This document shows positions 42,858 through 51,753 of a stretch of 64,000 nucleotides of DNA, one piece after another. The notes below the pieces were generated by a model. It worked only from the letters and a program-made list of their open reading frames with translations. It was not told where the DNA came from and made no database searches. Position 1 is the first letter of the stretch. Each line of letters begins with the position of its first letter. This stretch comes from Bordetella sp. BOR01 (GTDB taxonomy: Bacteria > Pseudomonadota > Gammaproteobacteria > Burkholderiales > Burkholderiaceae_B). Position numbers and translations under genes: made by a program. The stretch covers positions 744,001 to 808,000 of the forward strand of contig NZ_JAHUWT010000003.1 of NCBI RefSeq assembly GCF_019218885.1, given 5' to 3'.

Positions 42858-43085
42858 ATGGGTAGCTTCAGCATCTGGCATTGGTTGATCGTCCTGGTCA
42901 TCGTTGCCCTCGTATTTGGCACCAAGAAACTGCGCAATATCGGCGGTGATCTTGGCGGCGCCGTCAAAGGCTTCAAAGAAGGCATGAAAGACGCCAACAC
43001 CGACAAGCCGGCCGAACAGGTCACACAGCAAAAGGCCGCCGACGACACCATCGACGTCCAGGCCAAAGAGAAAACCAACTCCTGA
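42858..43085 (+). CDS. tatA: Twin-arginine translocase subunit TatA
   Basis: TatA oligomerises to form the pore for folded proteins. The 75-aa protein has the short membrane helix [16 protein letters not shown], the hinge KKLRN and the amphipathic helix [18 protein letters not shown] charged tail follows. GGAG precedes the ATG. A hairpin followed by Ts lies between it and tatB. Confidence 0.96.
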   Translation: MGSFSIWHWLIVLVIVALVFGTKKLRNIGGDLGGAVKGFKEGMKDANTDKPAEQVTQQKAADDTIDVQAKEKTNS

Positions 43086-43108
43086 TCCCGGCACAGAGTC
43101 TTCCCGGA

Positions 43109-43143
43109 GCAATGCCTGGCGGCATTGCTTCTGCCCCTTTTTG
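43109..43143 (+). terminator. Attenuator-like hairpin between tatA and tatB
   Basis: AGCAATGCC (43109-43117), a TGGC loop and GGCATTGCT (43122-43130) form a 9-bp stem, followed after TCTGCCCC by five Ts. The spacing of the T run is longer than in a classic terminator, so partial termination or RNA-end protection is more likely than full stop. It would help make TatA more abundant than TatBC. Confidence 0.5.
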
Positions 43144-43159
43144 AGCGAGCAGATGTCGC

Positions 43160-43615
43160 ATGTTTGATGTCAGTTTCACTGAGCTGATGGTAATCGGCGT
43201 CATCGCGCTGATCGTCATCGGGCCCGAACGGCTGCCCAAAGTGGCGCGCACCGTCGGGCATCTGCTCGGCCGCGCCCAACGCTACGTCAATGACGTAAAA
43301 AGCGACATCCAGCGCGAGATCGAACTCGACGAACTGCGTAAATTCAAAAACGAAATGGACGACGCCGCCAACAGCATGCAGTCGTCGATGCGCGATACCG
43401 AAAGCTCGCTGCGCAGCAGCCTGAACGACACCGCGCGCGAAGCCACGCAGGCGGTCTCGGGCAGCCCCGCGGCCGAGCCGGCTGCCGAGCCGCCTGCCGC
43501 CGAACTGCCTGCCGCCCCTGCTCCTGCCGCAGCCGACCAGGCGGCGCCCGCGCCTGACACGGCCCCGGCCGATCCGGTCCCTGCCGCCCAACCGAAGACT
43601 GGTACTACGCCGTGA
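43160..43615 (+). CDS. tatB: Twin-arginine translocase subunit TatB
   Basis: TatB works with TatC to receive twin-arginine signal peptides. The 151-aa protein has the N-terminal helix FDVSFTELMVIGVIALIVIG, the PERLPKVART hinge and a long amphipathic helix. An Ala/Pro/Glu-rich low-complexity tail covers about residues 95-150. The stop overlaps the tatC start. Confidence 0.95.
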   Translation: MFDVSFTELMVIGVIALIVIGPERLPKVARTVGHLLGRAQRYVNDVKSDIQREIELDELRKFKNEMDDAANSMQSSMRDTESSLRSSLNDTAREATQAVSGSPAAEPAAEPPAAELPAAPAPAAADQAAPAPDTAPADPVPAAQPKTGTTP

Positions 43616-44424
43616 CCCAGGACGCCAAGCACGACGAGCTGGACCAGGACCAGGAACAGCCGCAAGAAACCTTTATTTCGCACCTGGTCGAGCTGCGCAG
43701 CCGCCTCATGAAGGCCGCCTTCGCCGTGATCGGCATTTTCGTGGTGCTGTTCATCTATCCCGGCGCCTCGATCATCTACGACGTGCTGGCCCAGCCCATG
43801 CTGGCCTCGCTGCCCGAAGGCACGCGCATGATCGCCACCGGCGTCATCACGCCGTTCATGGTGCCGGTCAAGGTCACGCTGATGGCGGCTTTCGTGGTTG
43901 CGCTGCCCGTGGTGCTGTACCAGGCGTGGGCATTCGTGGCCCCTGGCCTGTACCGGCACGAGAAGCGCCTGGCGCTGCCGCTCATCGTGTCCAGCACGCT
44001 GCTGTTCATCCTGGGCATGGCGTTCTGCTATTTCTTCGTCTTCCGTACCGTCTTCCACTTCATTGCGACCTTCGCGCCGCAATCCATCACGCCCGCTCCC
44101 GACATCGAGGCCTATCTCAGCTTCGTCATGACCATGTTCATGGCCTTCGGCATCACCTTCGAAGTGCCGGTGGCGGTGGTACTGCTGGTCAAGACCGGCA
44201 TCGTCGAACTCGACAAGCTGCGCAGCGCGCGCGGCTACGTGGTGGTCGGGGCATTTGTCATCGCCGCGGTGGTCACGCCGCCCGATGTGGTCAGCCAGTT
44301 CATGCTGGCCGTGCCGCTGGTGCTGCTGTATGAAGTGGGCCTGCTGTGCGCGCGCCTGGTCACCCCCGACAAGAAAAACCAAGACGCCGACGACGCCGCC
44401 GGTAGCCTCACCGAGCACCACTGA
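43612..44424 (+). CDS. tatC: Twin-arginine translocase subunit TatC
   Basis: TatC is the six-helix receptor for the twin-arginine signal. The 270-aa protein has an acidic N-terminus, then FISHLVELRSRLMKA, the FMVPVKVTLMAAF region and YQAWAFVAPGLYRHEKR with the conserved Phe and Glu. It starts with GTG at 43612, overlapping tatB. The Rieske protein in this window has a twin-arginine N-terminus and is a likely client. Confidence 0.96.
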   Translation: MTQDAKHDELDQDQEQPQETFISHLVELRSRLMKAAFAVIGIFVVLFIYPGASIIYDVLAQPMLASLPEGTRMIATGVITPFMVPVKVTLMAAFVVALPVVLYQAWAFVAPGLYRHEKRLALPLIVSSTLLFILGMAFCYFFVFRTVFHFIATFAPQSITPAPDIEAYLSFVMTMFMAFGITFEVPVAVVLLVKTGIVELDKLRSARGYVVVGAFVIAAVVTPPDVVSQFMLAVPLVLLYEVGLLCARLVTPDKKNQDADDAAGSLTEHH

Positions 44425-44478
44425 CGCGGGCGGCGTTGCCGCCTGTCGTGCACGTACGTGATCGAGCGCAATAAAACG

Positions 44479-44500
44479 AACCCGGCCCCCTTGCCGGGTT
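44479..44500 (+). terminator. Probable terminator after tatC
   Basis: AACCCGGC (44479-44486), a 6-nt loop and GCCGGGTT (44493-44500) form an 8-bp stem ending in TTTC. It has only a short T stretch, so it is a weak intrinsic terminator for the his-tat transcript. Confidence 0.5.
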
Positions 44501-44527
44501 TCGGCCCGTGCTCGTAAATTGTCAGGC

Positions 44528-44932
44528 ATGACGCTCGCACAACGCCTGCGCGCCCGAATGCTATGGCGCGGCATCAAAAGCCAGAACCAGCTGGCACGCA
44601 TCTCGGGCGTGCCCCAGTCGTCCATCCACCGCATCCTGACGCGCAGCGACGCCTACTCGCCCGCACGCAGCACGTTGCAGCGCCTGGCCCAGGCCCTGGA
44701 TACCACCGTTCCCTGGCTGACCGACGGCGTCGATACCCACCTACCCGCCACCGGCATGCCTGCCGGCCCGCCGGCCGACGCCACGGTGCCCGACGGCTAC
44801 GCCGCCGAGCTGTATTCGCTGATGAACAAGATGCCGGCCGATGCCCGCAAGAAAGTCGTGGCCGTCGTCCGGCTGATCGCCAACGGCCTCGAGCAGCCCG
44901 GCGCGCCGAAAAACGCCGCGCACCAGCACTAA
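44528..44932 (+). CDS. XRE-family helix-turn-helix regulator
   Basis: This 134-aa protein has an N-terminal Cro/CI-type helix-turn-helix (KSQNQLARISGVPQSSIHRI, about residues 20-40) and continues LQRLAQALDTTVPWLTDG. After a Pro/Ala-rich linker comes the C-terminal helix YSLMNKMPADARKKVVAVVR. It resembles short phage-repressor-like regulators without a peptidase domain. Its target is unknown. The ATG at 44528 is preferred over an in-frame TTG at 44519. Its stop overlaps the end of the convergent protease gene by 4 bp. Confidence 0.85.
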   Translation: MTLAQRLRARMLWRGIKSQNQLARISGVPQSSIHRILTRSDAYSPARSTLQRLAQALDTTVPWLTDGVDTHLPATGMPAGPPADATVPDGYAAELYSLMNKMPADARKKVVAVVRLIANGLEQPGAPKNAAHQH

Positions 44933-46074
44933 CGCGGCCGCGCCGGCCGAATTCCCACCGCCACCGTCACATCTCGCGCCTTGCCCCCGCGCAGGACCCC
45001 CACCTTGGCCTTCTCGCCCGGCGGCAACGCCGCTATCAGGCGCAGCATCGATACCGTATCCAGCACTTGCGCGCCATTGACGGTTTGCACGATGTCGCCT
45101 ACCCGCAGCCCCGCCTTGCCGGCCGGGCCGTCGCGCATCACCCCGGCAATCACCACGCCGCGCGTATCGGGCGGCAGGTCGAAGGCGCGCGCCAGTTCCG
45201 GCGTGATGTCCTGCGGCTCGATACCCAGCCAGCCGCGCCGCACCGACCCGGTCTTGACGATATCGTCCATGACCTTGCGCGCCGCATCCACGGGAATGGC
45301 GAAACCGATACCCAGCGAGCCGCCCGACTCGGAATAGATGGCAGTGTTGATGCCCACCAAGTTGCCGTCGGTGTCGATCAGCGCGCCCCCCGAATTGCCG
45401 GGATTGATCGCGGCATCGGTCTGGATGAAATTCTCGTAGGTATTGATGCCCAGCCCATTGCGGCCCAGCGCCGACACAATGCCCTGGGTGGTGGTCTGCC
45501 CCACGCCGAACGGGTTGCCGATGGCCAGCACCACATCGCCCACGCGCAGGCTGCGGTCGGCTGCCAGCGTAGCCACCGGCAGCGGCCGCGTGCCGGCATC
45601 CAGCTTCAAGACCGCCAGATCGGTGTCCGGGTCGGCCCCCACCACCTTGGCGCTGCTGCGCCGGCCATCGGCCAGCGCAACCTCGATGGCATCAGCCGCC
45701 TCGACCACGTGATAGTTGGTCAGCACATAGCCTTCGCTGCTGACGATCACCCCCGAACCCAGGCTGGTAGAGGCCTCGGGCCGGCTCAGGCCCGGCACCT
45801 GGCCGAACAGTTGGCGCAGCAGCGGGTCTTCGGGCAACGGCATGACGGGCACATTGACATGCTTGGACGTGAACACGTTGACCACCGCCGGCGCCGCCTT
45901 GGCCACCGCCGCCGCATATGACGCCACGCCGGGCGTCGACACGGCGGGCCGCGTGGCCGCATCCGGTATCGGGGCCGACAGGCGCAGCCAATCCGGCCGC
46001 AAGGTAGTCACCACGAATAAAATGGCCAGACACACCGTGACGGCCTGAGCGAATATCAGCCAGTAGCGACGCAT
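44929..46074 (-). CDS. DegS-like periplasmic serine protease (HtrA family, one PDZ domain)
   Basis: This 381-aa membrane-anchored protease has one N-terminal helix (FAQAVTVCLAILFVV) and a trypsin-like domain. The triad is visible as His in TNYHVVEAAD, Asp in DPDTDLAVLKL and Ser in INPGNSGGAL. A single PDZ domain covers about residues 280-375 (RRGWLGIEPQ .. GKAGLRVGDIVQTVNG). The one-helix, one-PDZ layout is like DegS/AlgW, which start the sigma-E cascade by cutting anti-sigma factor RseA. That role is inferred; the gene could also be called mucD-like. It is divergent from the Nif3 gene with only 19 bp between the starts. Confidence 0.88.
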   Translation of the reverse strand: MRRYWLIFAQAVTVCLAILFVVTTLRPDWLRLSAPIPDAATRPAVSTPGVASYAAAVAKAAPAVVNVFTSKHVNVPVMPLPEDPLLRQLFGQVPGLSRPEASTSLGSGVIVSSEGYVLTNYHVVEAADAIEVALADGRRSSAKVVGADPDTDLAVLKLDAGTRPLPVATLAADRSLRVGDVVLAIGNPFGVGQTTTQGIVSALGRNGLGINTYENFIQTDAAINPGNSGGALIDTDGNLVGINTAIYSESGGSLGIGFAIPVDAARKVMDDIVKTGSVRRGWLGIEPQDITPELARAFDLPPDTRGVVIAGVMRDGPAGKAGLRVGDIVQTVNGAQVLDTVSMLRLIAALPPGEKAKVGVLRGGKARDVTVAVGIRPARPR

Positions 46075-46093
46075 GATCCTGACAAGGTAGGCA

Positions 46094-46870
46094 ATGAAAA
46101 CAATCGACACCCGCGAACTGGCGGCCTGGCTGGATGCCACGCTGCAAGCGCCGCGATTCAAAGATTACTGTCCCAACGGCCTGCAGGTCGAAGGCAAGCC
46201 GCACATAGGCCACATTATCACCGGCGTGACCGCATCCGAGGCGCTGCTGCGCGCCGCCATCGAACGCGGGGCCGACGCCGTGCTGGTGCACCACGGTTGG
46301 TTCTGGAAGAACGAAGACCCGCGCGTGCGCGGCCCGCGCCGCACCCGCCTGGCCCTGGTACTGGAACATGGGCTCAACCTGTTCGCCTATCACTTGCCGC
46401 TGGACGCCCATCCGCAATGGGGCAACAACGCCCAGCTTGCGCGCGTACTGGGACTGACGCCCGACGTCGATGCGACGGGCGCCCCCCTGACCTGCGGGCC
46501 CGACAACCTGATCTGGCTGGGCACCGCGCCGGGCCTGGATACCCTGGACGCGCTGGCCCAGCGCGTGCACCAACGCCTGGGACGCGCGCCGCTGGTCGTG
46601 GGCGAACCCGGCCGCCCGCTCGGGCGGGTGGCCTGGTGCACCGGGGCGGCGCAGGGCATGCTGGCCGACGCCGTGCAGGCCGGCGCAGACGCCTACATCA
46701 CCGGCGAGGCGTCCGAACCCACCGTGCACCTGGCCCGCGAGACCGGCACCGGCTTCATCGGCGCCGGCCACCACGCCACCGAGCGCTACGGCGTGCAGGC
46801 CCTGGGCCAGGCCGTGGCACAGCAATTCGGCATACGGGTCGAGTTCGTTGATATCGACAATCCGGTGTAG
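46094..46870 (+). CDS. Nif3-like dinuclear metal-centre protein (YbgI family)
   Basis: This 258-aa protein belongs to the Nif3/YbgI family of toroidal hexamers with a two-metal site, sometimes described as GTP cyclohydrolase I type 2 homologues; the true function is unsettled. Metal-binding motifs include VLVHHGWFWK, AYHLPLDAHP and the C-terminal GAGHHATERYGVQALG. Length is normal for the short bacterial form. It is convergent with mscL, 21 bp away. Confidence 0.92.
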   Translation: MKTIDTRELAAWLDATLQAPRFKDYCPNGLQVEGKPHIGHIITGVTASEALLRAAIERGADAVLVHHGWFWKNEDPRVRGPRRTRLALVLEHGLNLFAYHLPLDAHPQWGNNAQLARVLGLTPDVDATGAPLTCGPDNLIWLGTAPGLDTLDALAQRVHQRLGRAPLVVGEPGRPLGRVAWCTGAAQGMLADAVQAGADAYITGEASEPTVHLARETGTGFIGAGHHATERYGVQALGQAVAQQFGIRVEFVDIDNPV

Positions 46871-46891
46871 GCCGGCACCGCGCGCAGCAGG

Positions 46892-47338
46892 TTATTTCTT
46901 GAGCAGGTCGCGGATTTCGCGCAACACCAGCACGTCTTCGGGCGGCGCGGCGGGCTCGGCCGGCGCGGCCTCGTCCTTGCGGCGCGCCGAATTGATTGCC
47001 TTGACGATGATGAACACCACCAGGGCCAGCAGGATGAAATTGATGAGAATCGTAATGAAGTTGCCCCAGGCCAGCACAACAGCGCCCGCCTGGGTCAGGT
47101 CGGCGTAAGTCATGGGACCGGTATAGCCATCCGGCGTCGATAGCACCAGGAACTTGTTGGAAAAATCGACCGAGCCGCCCAGGATGAAGTTCACGATGGG
47201 CATGATGAGGTCTCTCACCACGGAATCGACTATCTTGCCAAACGCAGCCCCGATGATCACGCCTACAGCAAGGTCCATCGCGTTGCCCTTGACGGCGAAA
47301 TCGCGAAATTCCTTGAGAAAACCAGATGCTTTGCTCAT
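46892..47338 (-). CDS. mscL: Large-conductance mechanosensitive channel
   Basis: This 148-aa inner-membrane channel opens on membrane stretch to relieve osmotic shock. The N-terminal [20 protein letters not shown] and first helix [19 protein letters not shown] are near-invariant. The second helix (about residues 80-105) and the C-terminal helix [13 protein letters not shown] are present. It is divergent from petA with a 138-bp gap. Confidence 0.97.
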   Translation of the reverse strand: MSKASGFLKEFRDFAVKGNAMDLAVGVIIGAAFGKIVDSVVRDLIMPIVNFILGGSVDFSNKFLVLSTPDGYTGPMTYADLTQAGAVVLAWGNFITILINFILLALVVFIIVKAINSARRKDEAAPAEPAAPPEDVLVLREIRDLLKK

Positions 47339-47378
47339 GAATGCTCCTTACGTCGTTCGCCCTTCACTGGGCAGGCGC

Positions 47379-47384
47379 TATAAT
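47379..47384 (+). promoter_or_regulatory. -10 element of the likely petABC promoter
   Basis: A consensus TATAAT lies 92 bp before petA. No good -35 is present at 16-18 bp (TTCGCC at 47356-47361 is the nearest), so an activator or a weak promoter is possible. Confidence 0.4.
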
Positions 47385-47476
47385 ACGCGGTTGCTATGTT
47401 GTTACATATCCCCGCAAAACGGATGCTGCAGGCCTGATGCTACAGGTAGTGCGGGCGCATCAACAAGGATAGGAAG

Positions 47477-48118
47477 ATGAGTCAGGATACGCTGGTGCAT
47501 GACGATGATGGTGCGGTAGATCCCAACCTCCCGCCGGATCCGTCGCGCCGTTTCTGGGTAACAACCGCCTGTGCGGTGGGCGGCGTGGCCGGTGTGGCAA
47601 CCGCCGTTCCGTTTGTCAGCACTTTCGCCCCCTCTGCAAAAGCCCGCGCCGCCGGCGCCCCCATCGAAGTCGATGTCGGCGACCTGGCCCCCGGCCAGAT
47701 GCGCACCGTCGAATGGCGCGGCAAGCCGGTCTGGGTCATCCATCGCACCGAAGACCAACTGGCCGGCATCAAGACGCAAGACCCCCTGGTGGCCGACCCG
47801 AACTCGCAGCGCCCCGGCTTCACCCCCGAATACGCCCAGAACGAATTCCGCTCGCGCAAGCCCGAGCTGTTCGTGTGCGTGGGCATCTGCACGCACCTGG
47901 GCTGCTCGCCCACCGCGCACTTCGCGCCCGGTGCCGGCGCTGGCCTGCCGTCTTCCTGGGAAGGCGGGTTTCTGTGCCCCTGCCACGGTTCCACCTTCGA
48001 CATGGCCGGCCGCGTGTACAAGAACAAGCCCGCGCCCGACAACCTCGAAGTCCCACCGTACCAATACCTGAGCGACACCCGCATCATCGTCGGGGTTGAC
48101 GAAGACAACAAGGCCTGA
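47477..48118 (+). CDS. petA: Ubiquinol-cytochrome c reductase iron-sulfur (Rieske) subunit
   Basis: This subunit carries the [2Fe-2S] cluster that oxidises ubiquinol in the bc1 complex. The 213-aa protein has an N-terminal SRRFWVTTA twin-arginine-type motif before one membrane anchor, typical of Tat-inserted Rieske proteins. The cluster motifs are CTHLGC and CPCHGS, with the disulfide Cys included. AGGAAG precedes the ATG. It begins the petABC operon. Confidence 0.97.
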   Translation: MSQDTLVHDDDGAVDPNLPPDPSRRFWVTTACAVGGVAGVATAVPFVSTFAPSAKARAAGAPIEVDVGDLAPGQMRTVEWRGKPVWVIHRTEDQLAGIKTQDPLVADPNSQRPGFTPEYAQNEFRSRKPELFVCVGICTHLGCSPTAHFAPGAGAGLPSSWEGGFLCPCHGSTFDMAGRVYKNKPAPDNLEVPPYQYLSDTRIIVGVDEDNKA

Positions 48119-48182
48119 TGCGCCAAGCGCATCACCTTCCCCCGACCTTAGCAAAATACGCCCCGTATAGAAGGAGCCATTG

Positions 48183-49571
48183 ATGGCTGGCGAAAAAACC
48201 GTCGAGACAACAGGCCTGCTAGGCTGGCTGGACCGGCGCTTCCCGGTAACCGCTACCTGGAAGGCGCATTTGTCCGAGTACTACGCGCCCAAGAATTTCA
48301 ATTTCTGGTACTTCTTCGGATCCCTGGCCCTGTTGGTGCTGGTGCTCCAGATCGTCACCGGCATCTTCCTGGTCATGCACTACAAACCCGACGCCGAACG
48401 CGCGTTCCTGTCGGTCGAATACATCATGCGTGAAGTGCCGTGGGGCTGGCTGGTGCGCTACATGCACTCCACCGGCGCCTCGATGTTCTTCGTGGTGGTC
48501 TACCTGCACATGCTGCGCGGGCTGTTCTACGGCTCGTACCGCAAGCCGCGCGAACTGGTCTGGATCTTCGGCGTCGCGATCTTCCTGTGCCTGATGGGCG
48601 AAGCCTTCTTCGGCTACCTGCTGCCTTGGGGCCAGATGTCGTACTGGGGCGCCCAGGTGATCGTGAACCTGTTCTCGGCCATTCCTTTCATCGGCCCCGA
48701 ACTGTCCATCTGGATCCGCGGCGACTACGTCGTGTCCGATGCCACGCTGAACCGCTTCTTCGCGTTCCACGTCATCGCCATCCCGCTGGTGCTGATCGGC
48801 CTCGTGGCCGCTCACTTGGTGGCGCTGCACGAAGTCGGCTCGAACAATCCCGACGGCGTCGAGATCAAGCAAGGCCCGAAAGACCGGCACGGCCGGCCGA
48901 AAGACGGCATTCCGTTCCACCCGTTCTATACCGTGCACGACATCATGGGTGTGGCGGGCTTCCTGATCATCTTCGCGGCCATCGTGTTCTTCAGCCCCGA
49001 AATGGGCGGCTACTTCCTGGAATACAACAACTTCATCCCGGCCAACCCGCTCCAGACGCCGCCGCATATCGCACCGGTCTGGTACTTCACGCCGTTCTAT
49101 TCCATGCTGCGTGCCACCACCGACGAGTTCACGTGGGTGCTGGCCGGGGCCGCCGTACTGGGCGCCATCGCGCTGCTGGTCAAGAGCAACCTGAAGGGCT
49201 TCCTGCGCATCGCCATTCCGGGTGTGCTGATCCTGGTCGCCGTGCTGCTGCGTGTCATCGACGCCAAGTTCTGGGGCGTGGTGGCCATGGGCGGCGCGGT
49301 CGTCATCCTGTTCTTCTTGCCGTGGCTGGACCACTCGCCCGTCAAGTCGATCCGCTATCGTCCCACGTGGCACAAGTGGTTCTACGGCATCTTCATCGTC
49401 AACTTCCTGGTGCTGGGTTTCCTGGGCACGCAGCCGCCTAGCGACGCATACAACCTTACGTCGCAGATCGGCACGCTGATCTACCTGGGCTTCTTCTTCC
49501 TGATGCCCGTCTGGAGCCGCCTGGGTACGTTCAAGCCGGTCCCCGACCGCGTGACGTTCCATGCCCACTGA
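48183..49571 (+). CDS. petB: Ubiquinol-cytochrome c reductase cytochrome b subunit
   Basis: The 462-aa cytochrome b holds two b hemes and the quinol and quinone sites. Heme-ligand His residues sit in MHSTGASMFFVVVYLHMLRG and in FFAFHVIAIP..VAAHLVALHEVG. The Qo motif is present as P-E-W-like NPLQTPPHIAPVWYF, where the usual PEW reads PVW. AAGGAG precedes the ATG at 48183, so the in-frame TTG one codon upstream is not needed. Confidence 0.96.
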   Translation: MAGEKTVETTGLLGWLDRRFPVTATWKAHLSEYYAPKNFNFWYFFGSLALLVLVLQIVTGIFLVMHYKPDAERAFLSVEYIMREVPWGWLVRYMHSTGASMFFVVVYLHMLRGLFYGSYRKPRELVWIFGVAIFLCLMGEAFFGYLLPWGQMSYWGAQVIVNLFSAIPFIGPELSIWIRGDYVVSDATLNRFFAFHVIAIPLVLIGLVAAHLVALHEVGSNNPDGVEIKQGPKDRHGRPKDGIPFHPFYTVHDIMGVAGFLIIFAAIVFFSPEMGGYFLEYNNFIPANPLQTPPHIAPVWYFTPFYSMLRATTDEFTWVLAGAAVLGAIALLVKSNLKGFLRIAIPGVLILVAVLLRVIDAKFWGVVAMGGAVVILFFLPWLDHSPVKSIRYRPTWHKWFYGIFIVNFLVLGFLGTQPPSDAYNLTSQIGTLIYLGFFFLMPVWSRLGTFKPVPDRVTFHAH

Positions 49572-49590
49572 GCCACGAACCCATAACGGA

Positions 49591-50445
49591 ATGACCATGA
49601 TCAAGAAGCTGATTGGTGCCGTCGCGTTTATGCTCGCGTGTACGGCTACGTACGCCGCCGAAGGCGGCTTCCCCCTGGACCGTGCACCCGATCGCGTCAA
49701 CGACGTCTCGGCGCTGCAAAACGGCGCCAAGCTGTTCGTCAATTACTGCCTGAACTGTCATAGCGCATCCGCAATGCGCTACAACAAGCTGCAAGACATC
49801 GGCCTGACCGACGACCAGATCCGGGAAAACCTGCTGTTCACGGGCGAAAAGGTCGGCGACCTGATGCATATCGCCATGCGCCCGCAAGACGCCAAGCGTT
49901 GGTTCGGCACCACGCCGCCCGACCTGTCCGTCATCGCACGCGCCAAGTCGGTCAACGCCGGCCCCTCGGGCTCCGATTACATCTATACCTACCTGCGCAC
50001 GTTCTACCGCGACACGGCACGCGCCACGGGCTGGAACAACCTGGTGTTCCCCAACGTGGGCATGCCACACGTGCTATGGGAGCTGCAAGGCCCGCGCGAG
50101 CTCACCACGGTGGCCATGCACGAAGTCGAAGGCAAGGACGGCGCCCATAGCTGGGAACGCATCACCACGACGTTCGACGCCCAGGGCTATACCGACGTCA
50201 AGACCGAGCCGGTTGCCGATTTCCATGGCCATGCCTCGGTCGACGCCCGTTTCAAGGCGCTGGACCCGGCCAGGTCGGCGGCCTACGATAACGACGTGGC
50301 CGACCTGACGGCCTTCCTGGCCTGGATGGCAGAGCCCAATCAATTGTTCCGCAAGCAACTGGGTGTATGGGTGCTGCTGTTCCTGGGCTTGTTCCTGGTC
50401 GTGGCCTGGCGCCTGAACGCCTCTTACTGGAAACACGTGCGCTGA
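49591..50445 (+). CDS. petC: Ubiquinol-cytochrome c reductase cytochrome c1
   Basis: This 284-aa membrane-anchored cytochrome takes electrons from the Rieske protein. A signal peptide ends TYA-AEGGFP. The heme motif is CLNCH (NYCLNCHSASAMRYNKL), the distal Met is probably in the later methionine-containing segment, and the C-terminal anchor is VWVLLFLGLFLVVAWRLN. The ATG at 49591 has ACGGA upstream; another ATG two codons later is possible. It closes petABC. Confidence 0.96.
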   Translation: MTMIKKLIGAVAFMLACTATYAAEGGFPLDRAPDRVNDVSALQNGAKLFVNYCLNCHSASAMRYNKLQDIGLTDDQIRENLLFTGEKVGDLMHIAMRPQDAKRWFGTTPPDLSVIARAKSVNAGPSGSDYIYTYLRTFYRDTARATGWNNLVFPNVGMPHVLWELQGPRELTTVAMHEVEGKDGAHSWERITTTFDAQGYTDVKTEPVADFHGHASVDARFKALDPARSAAYDNDVADLTAFLAWMAEPNQLFRKQLGVWVLLFLGLFLVVAWRLNASYWKHVR

Positions 50446-50598
50446 TTTTTCGCCCTGCCAGGTTGCCGGCCCAGCAGTATCCGGACCGGCGACACAATCC
50501 CGATAGGGCGGCACGCCTGTCCCACCCTGGCAATCGGGGCCAGCGTTTGCTAGATTAGCAGCGCTGGCCTTTCGCTTTTCATACAAGGACTTACCGCC

Positions 50599-51210
50599 AT
50601 GATGGTGCTCTATTCCGGAACCACCTGCCCTTTTTCGCAACGCTGCCGCTTTGTGCTGTTCGAAAAAGGAATGGATTTCGAGATCCGCGACATCGACCTG
50701 TACAACAAGCCTGAAGACATTTCAGTGATGAATCCGTACGGTCAAGTACCCATCCTGGTCGAACGCGACCTGGTGCTGTACGAATCGAACATCATCAACG
50801 AATACATCGACGAGCGCTTTCCGCATCCGCAACTGATGCCGGCCGACCCGGTCATGCGTGCGCGTACCCGCCTGTTCCTGTACAACTTCGAAAAAGAGCT
50901 GTTCATCCACGTTTCCACGCTGGAAGACCGCAGCAGCAAGCCTGACGAAAAGAAGCTGGCTACCGCACGCCAGAACATCCGCGACCGGCTGGCCCAATTG
51001 GCGCCCCTGCTGCTCAAGAACAAGTACATGCTGGGCGACGAGTTCTCGATGCTGGACGTGGCCGTGGCCCCGCTGCTGTGGCGCCTGGACCACTACGGCA
51101 TCGAACTGCCCAAGAATGCCGCGCCGCTGCAAAAGTACGCCGAACGCATCTTCTCGCGTCCCGCCTACATCGAGGCGCTGACGCCGTCCGAAAAAGTGAT
51201 GCGTCGCTAA
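50599..51210 (+). CDS. sspA: Stringent starvation protein A (GST-fold RNA-polymerase-associated protein)
   Basis: This 203-aa protein has an N-terminal thioredoxin-like domain (YSGTTCPFSQRCRFVLFEKG) and a C-terminal glutathione-transferase helical domain. In E. coli SspA binds RNA polymerase and acts under acid and starvation stress. The pairing with sspB supports the name over a generic GST. AAGGAC precedes the ATG. A second ATG follows the first directly. Confidence 0.94.
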   Translation: MMVLYSGTTCPFSQRCRFVLFEKGMDFEIRDIDLYNKPEDISVMNPYGQVPILVERDLVLYESNIINEYIDERFPHPQLMPADPVMRARTRLFLYNFEKELFIHVSTLEDRSSKPDEKKLATARQNIRDRLAQLAPLLLKNKYMLGDEFSMLDVAVAPLLWRLDHYGIELPKNAAPLQKYAERIFSRPAYIEALTPSEKVMRR

Positions 51211-51229
51211 GTGCCGAGGGTTGTGCAAT

Positions 51230-51679
51230 ATGGGTGAAACTTCCACCAAACCGTATCTGCTGCGCGCATTGCACGAATGGTGCACCGATAACGGCTACAC
51301 GCCGTATATCACCGTGCAGGTCGACGAGCACACACGGGTGCCCGTCGCCCACGTGCGCGACGGGCAGATCACGCTGAACGTGGGCACGCTGGCCACCAAC
51401 CAGCTGGTGCTGGGCAACGAATTCATCGAGTTCCAAGCCCGCTTCAGCGGCGTTACCGAGAACGTCTGGGTGCCCGTGGCCGCCGTCAGCGCCATTTACG
51501 CGCGTGAAACCGGCGCGGGCATGGGTTTTGAAGTCCAGCCCTACGAAGCGCCAACCCACGACGATGCCGCCGAGCCCGCAGTCACCGAAGCCACCAGCGA
51601 AGCCGCGCCCACGGCTACGGACCCGGCCGATGGCGGCGACGATGAACCCAAGCGCCCGCACCTGACCATCGTCAAGTAA
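51230..51679 (+). CDS. sspB: ClpXP protease specificity-enhancing factor SspB
   Basis: SspB delivers ssrA-tagged proteins to ClpXP. The 149-aa protein has the dimer-forming core KPYLLRALHEWCTDNGYTPY and the substrate groove ending in FSGVTENVWVPVAAVSAIYA. An acidic linker leads to the C-terminal ClpX-binding motif RPHLTIVK, close to the RPxLRVVK consensus. The ATG at 51230 has GAGGG upstream. It is 19 bp after sspA. Confidence 0.95.
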   Translation: MGETSTKPYLLRALHEWCTDNGYTPYITVQVDEHTRVPVAHVRDGQITLNVGTLATNQLVLGNEFIEFQARFSGVTENVWVPVAAVSAIYARETGAGMGFEVQPYEAPTHDDAAEPAVTEATSEAAPTATDPADGGDDEPKRPHLTIVK

Positions 51680-51683
51680 GGCC

Positions 51684-51706
51684 CGGGCTTCGGCCCGCTT
51701 TTATTT
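51684..51706 (+). terminator. Terminator after sspB
   Basis: CGGGC-TTCG-GCCCG (51684-51697) is a short stem closed by a stable TTCG tetraloop, followed by C and TTTTATTT. It fits an intrinsic terminator between sspB and the tRNA. Confidence 0.7.
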
Positions 51707-51753
51707 ACAATACAGTCCCCTTTGCCCGCCATGCCCGCCGTGGCGGCACACCC

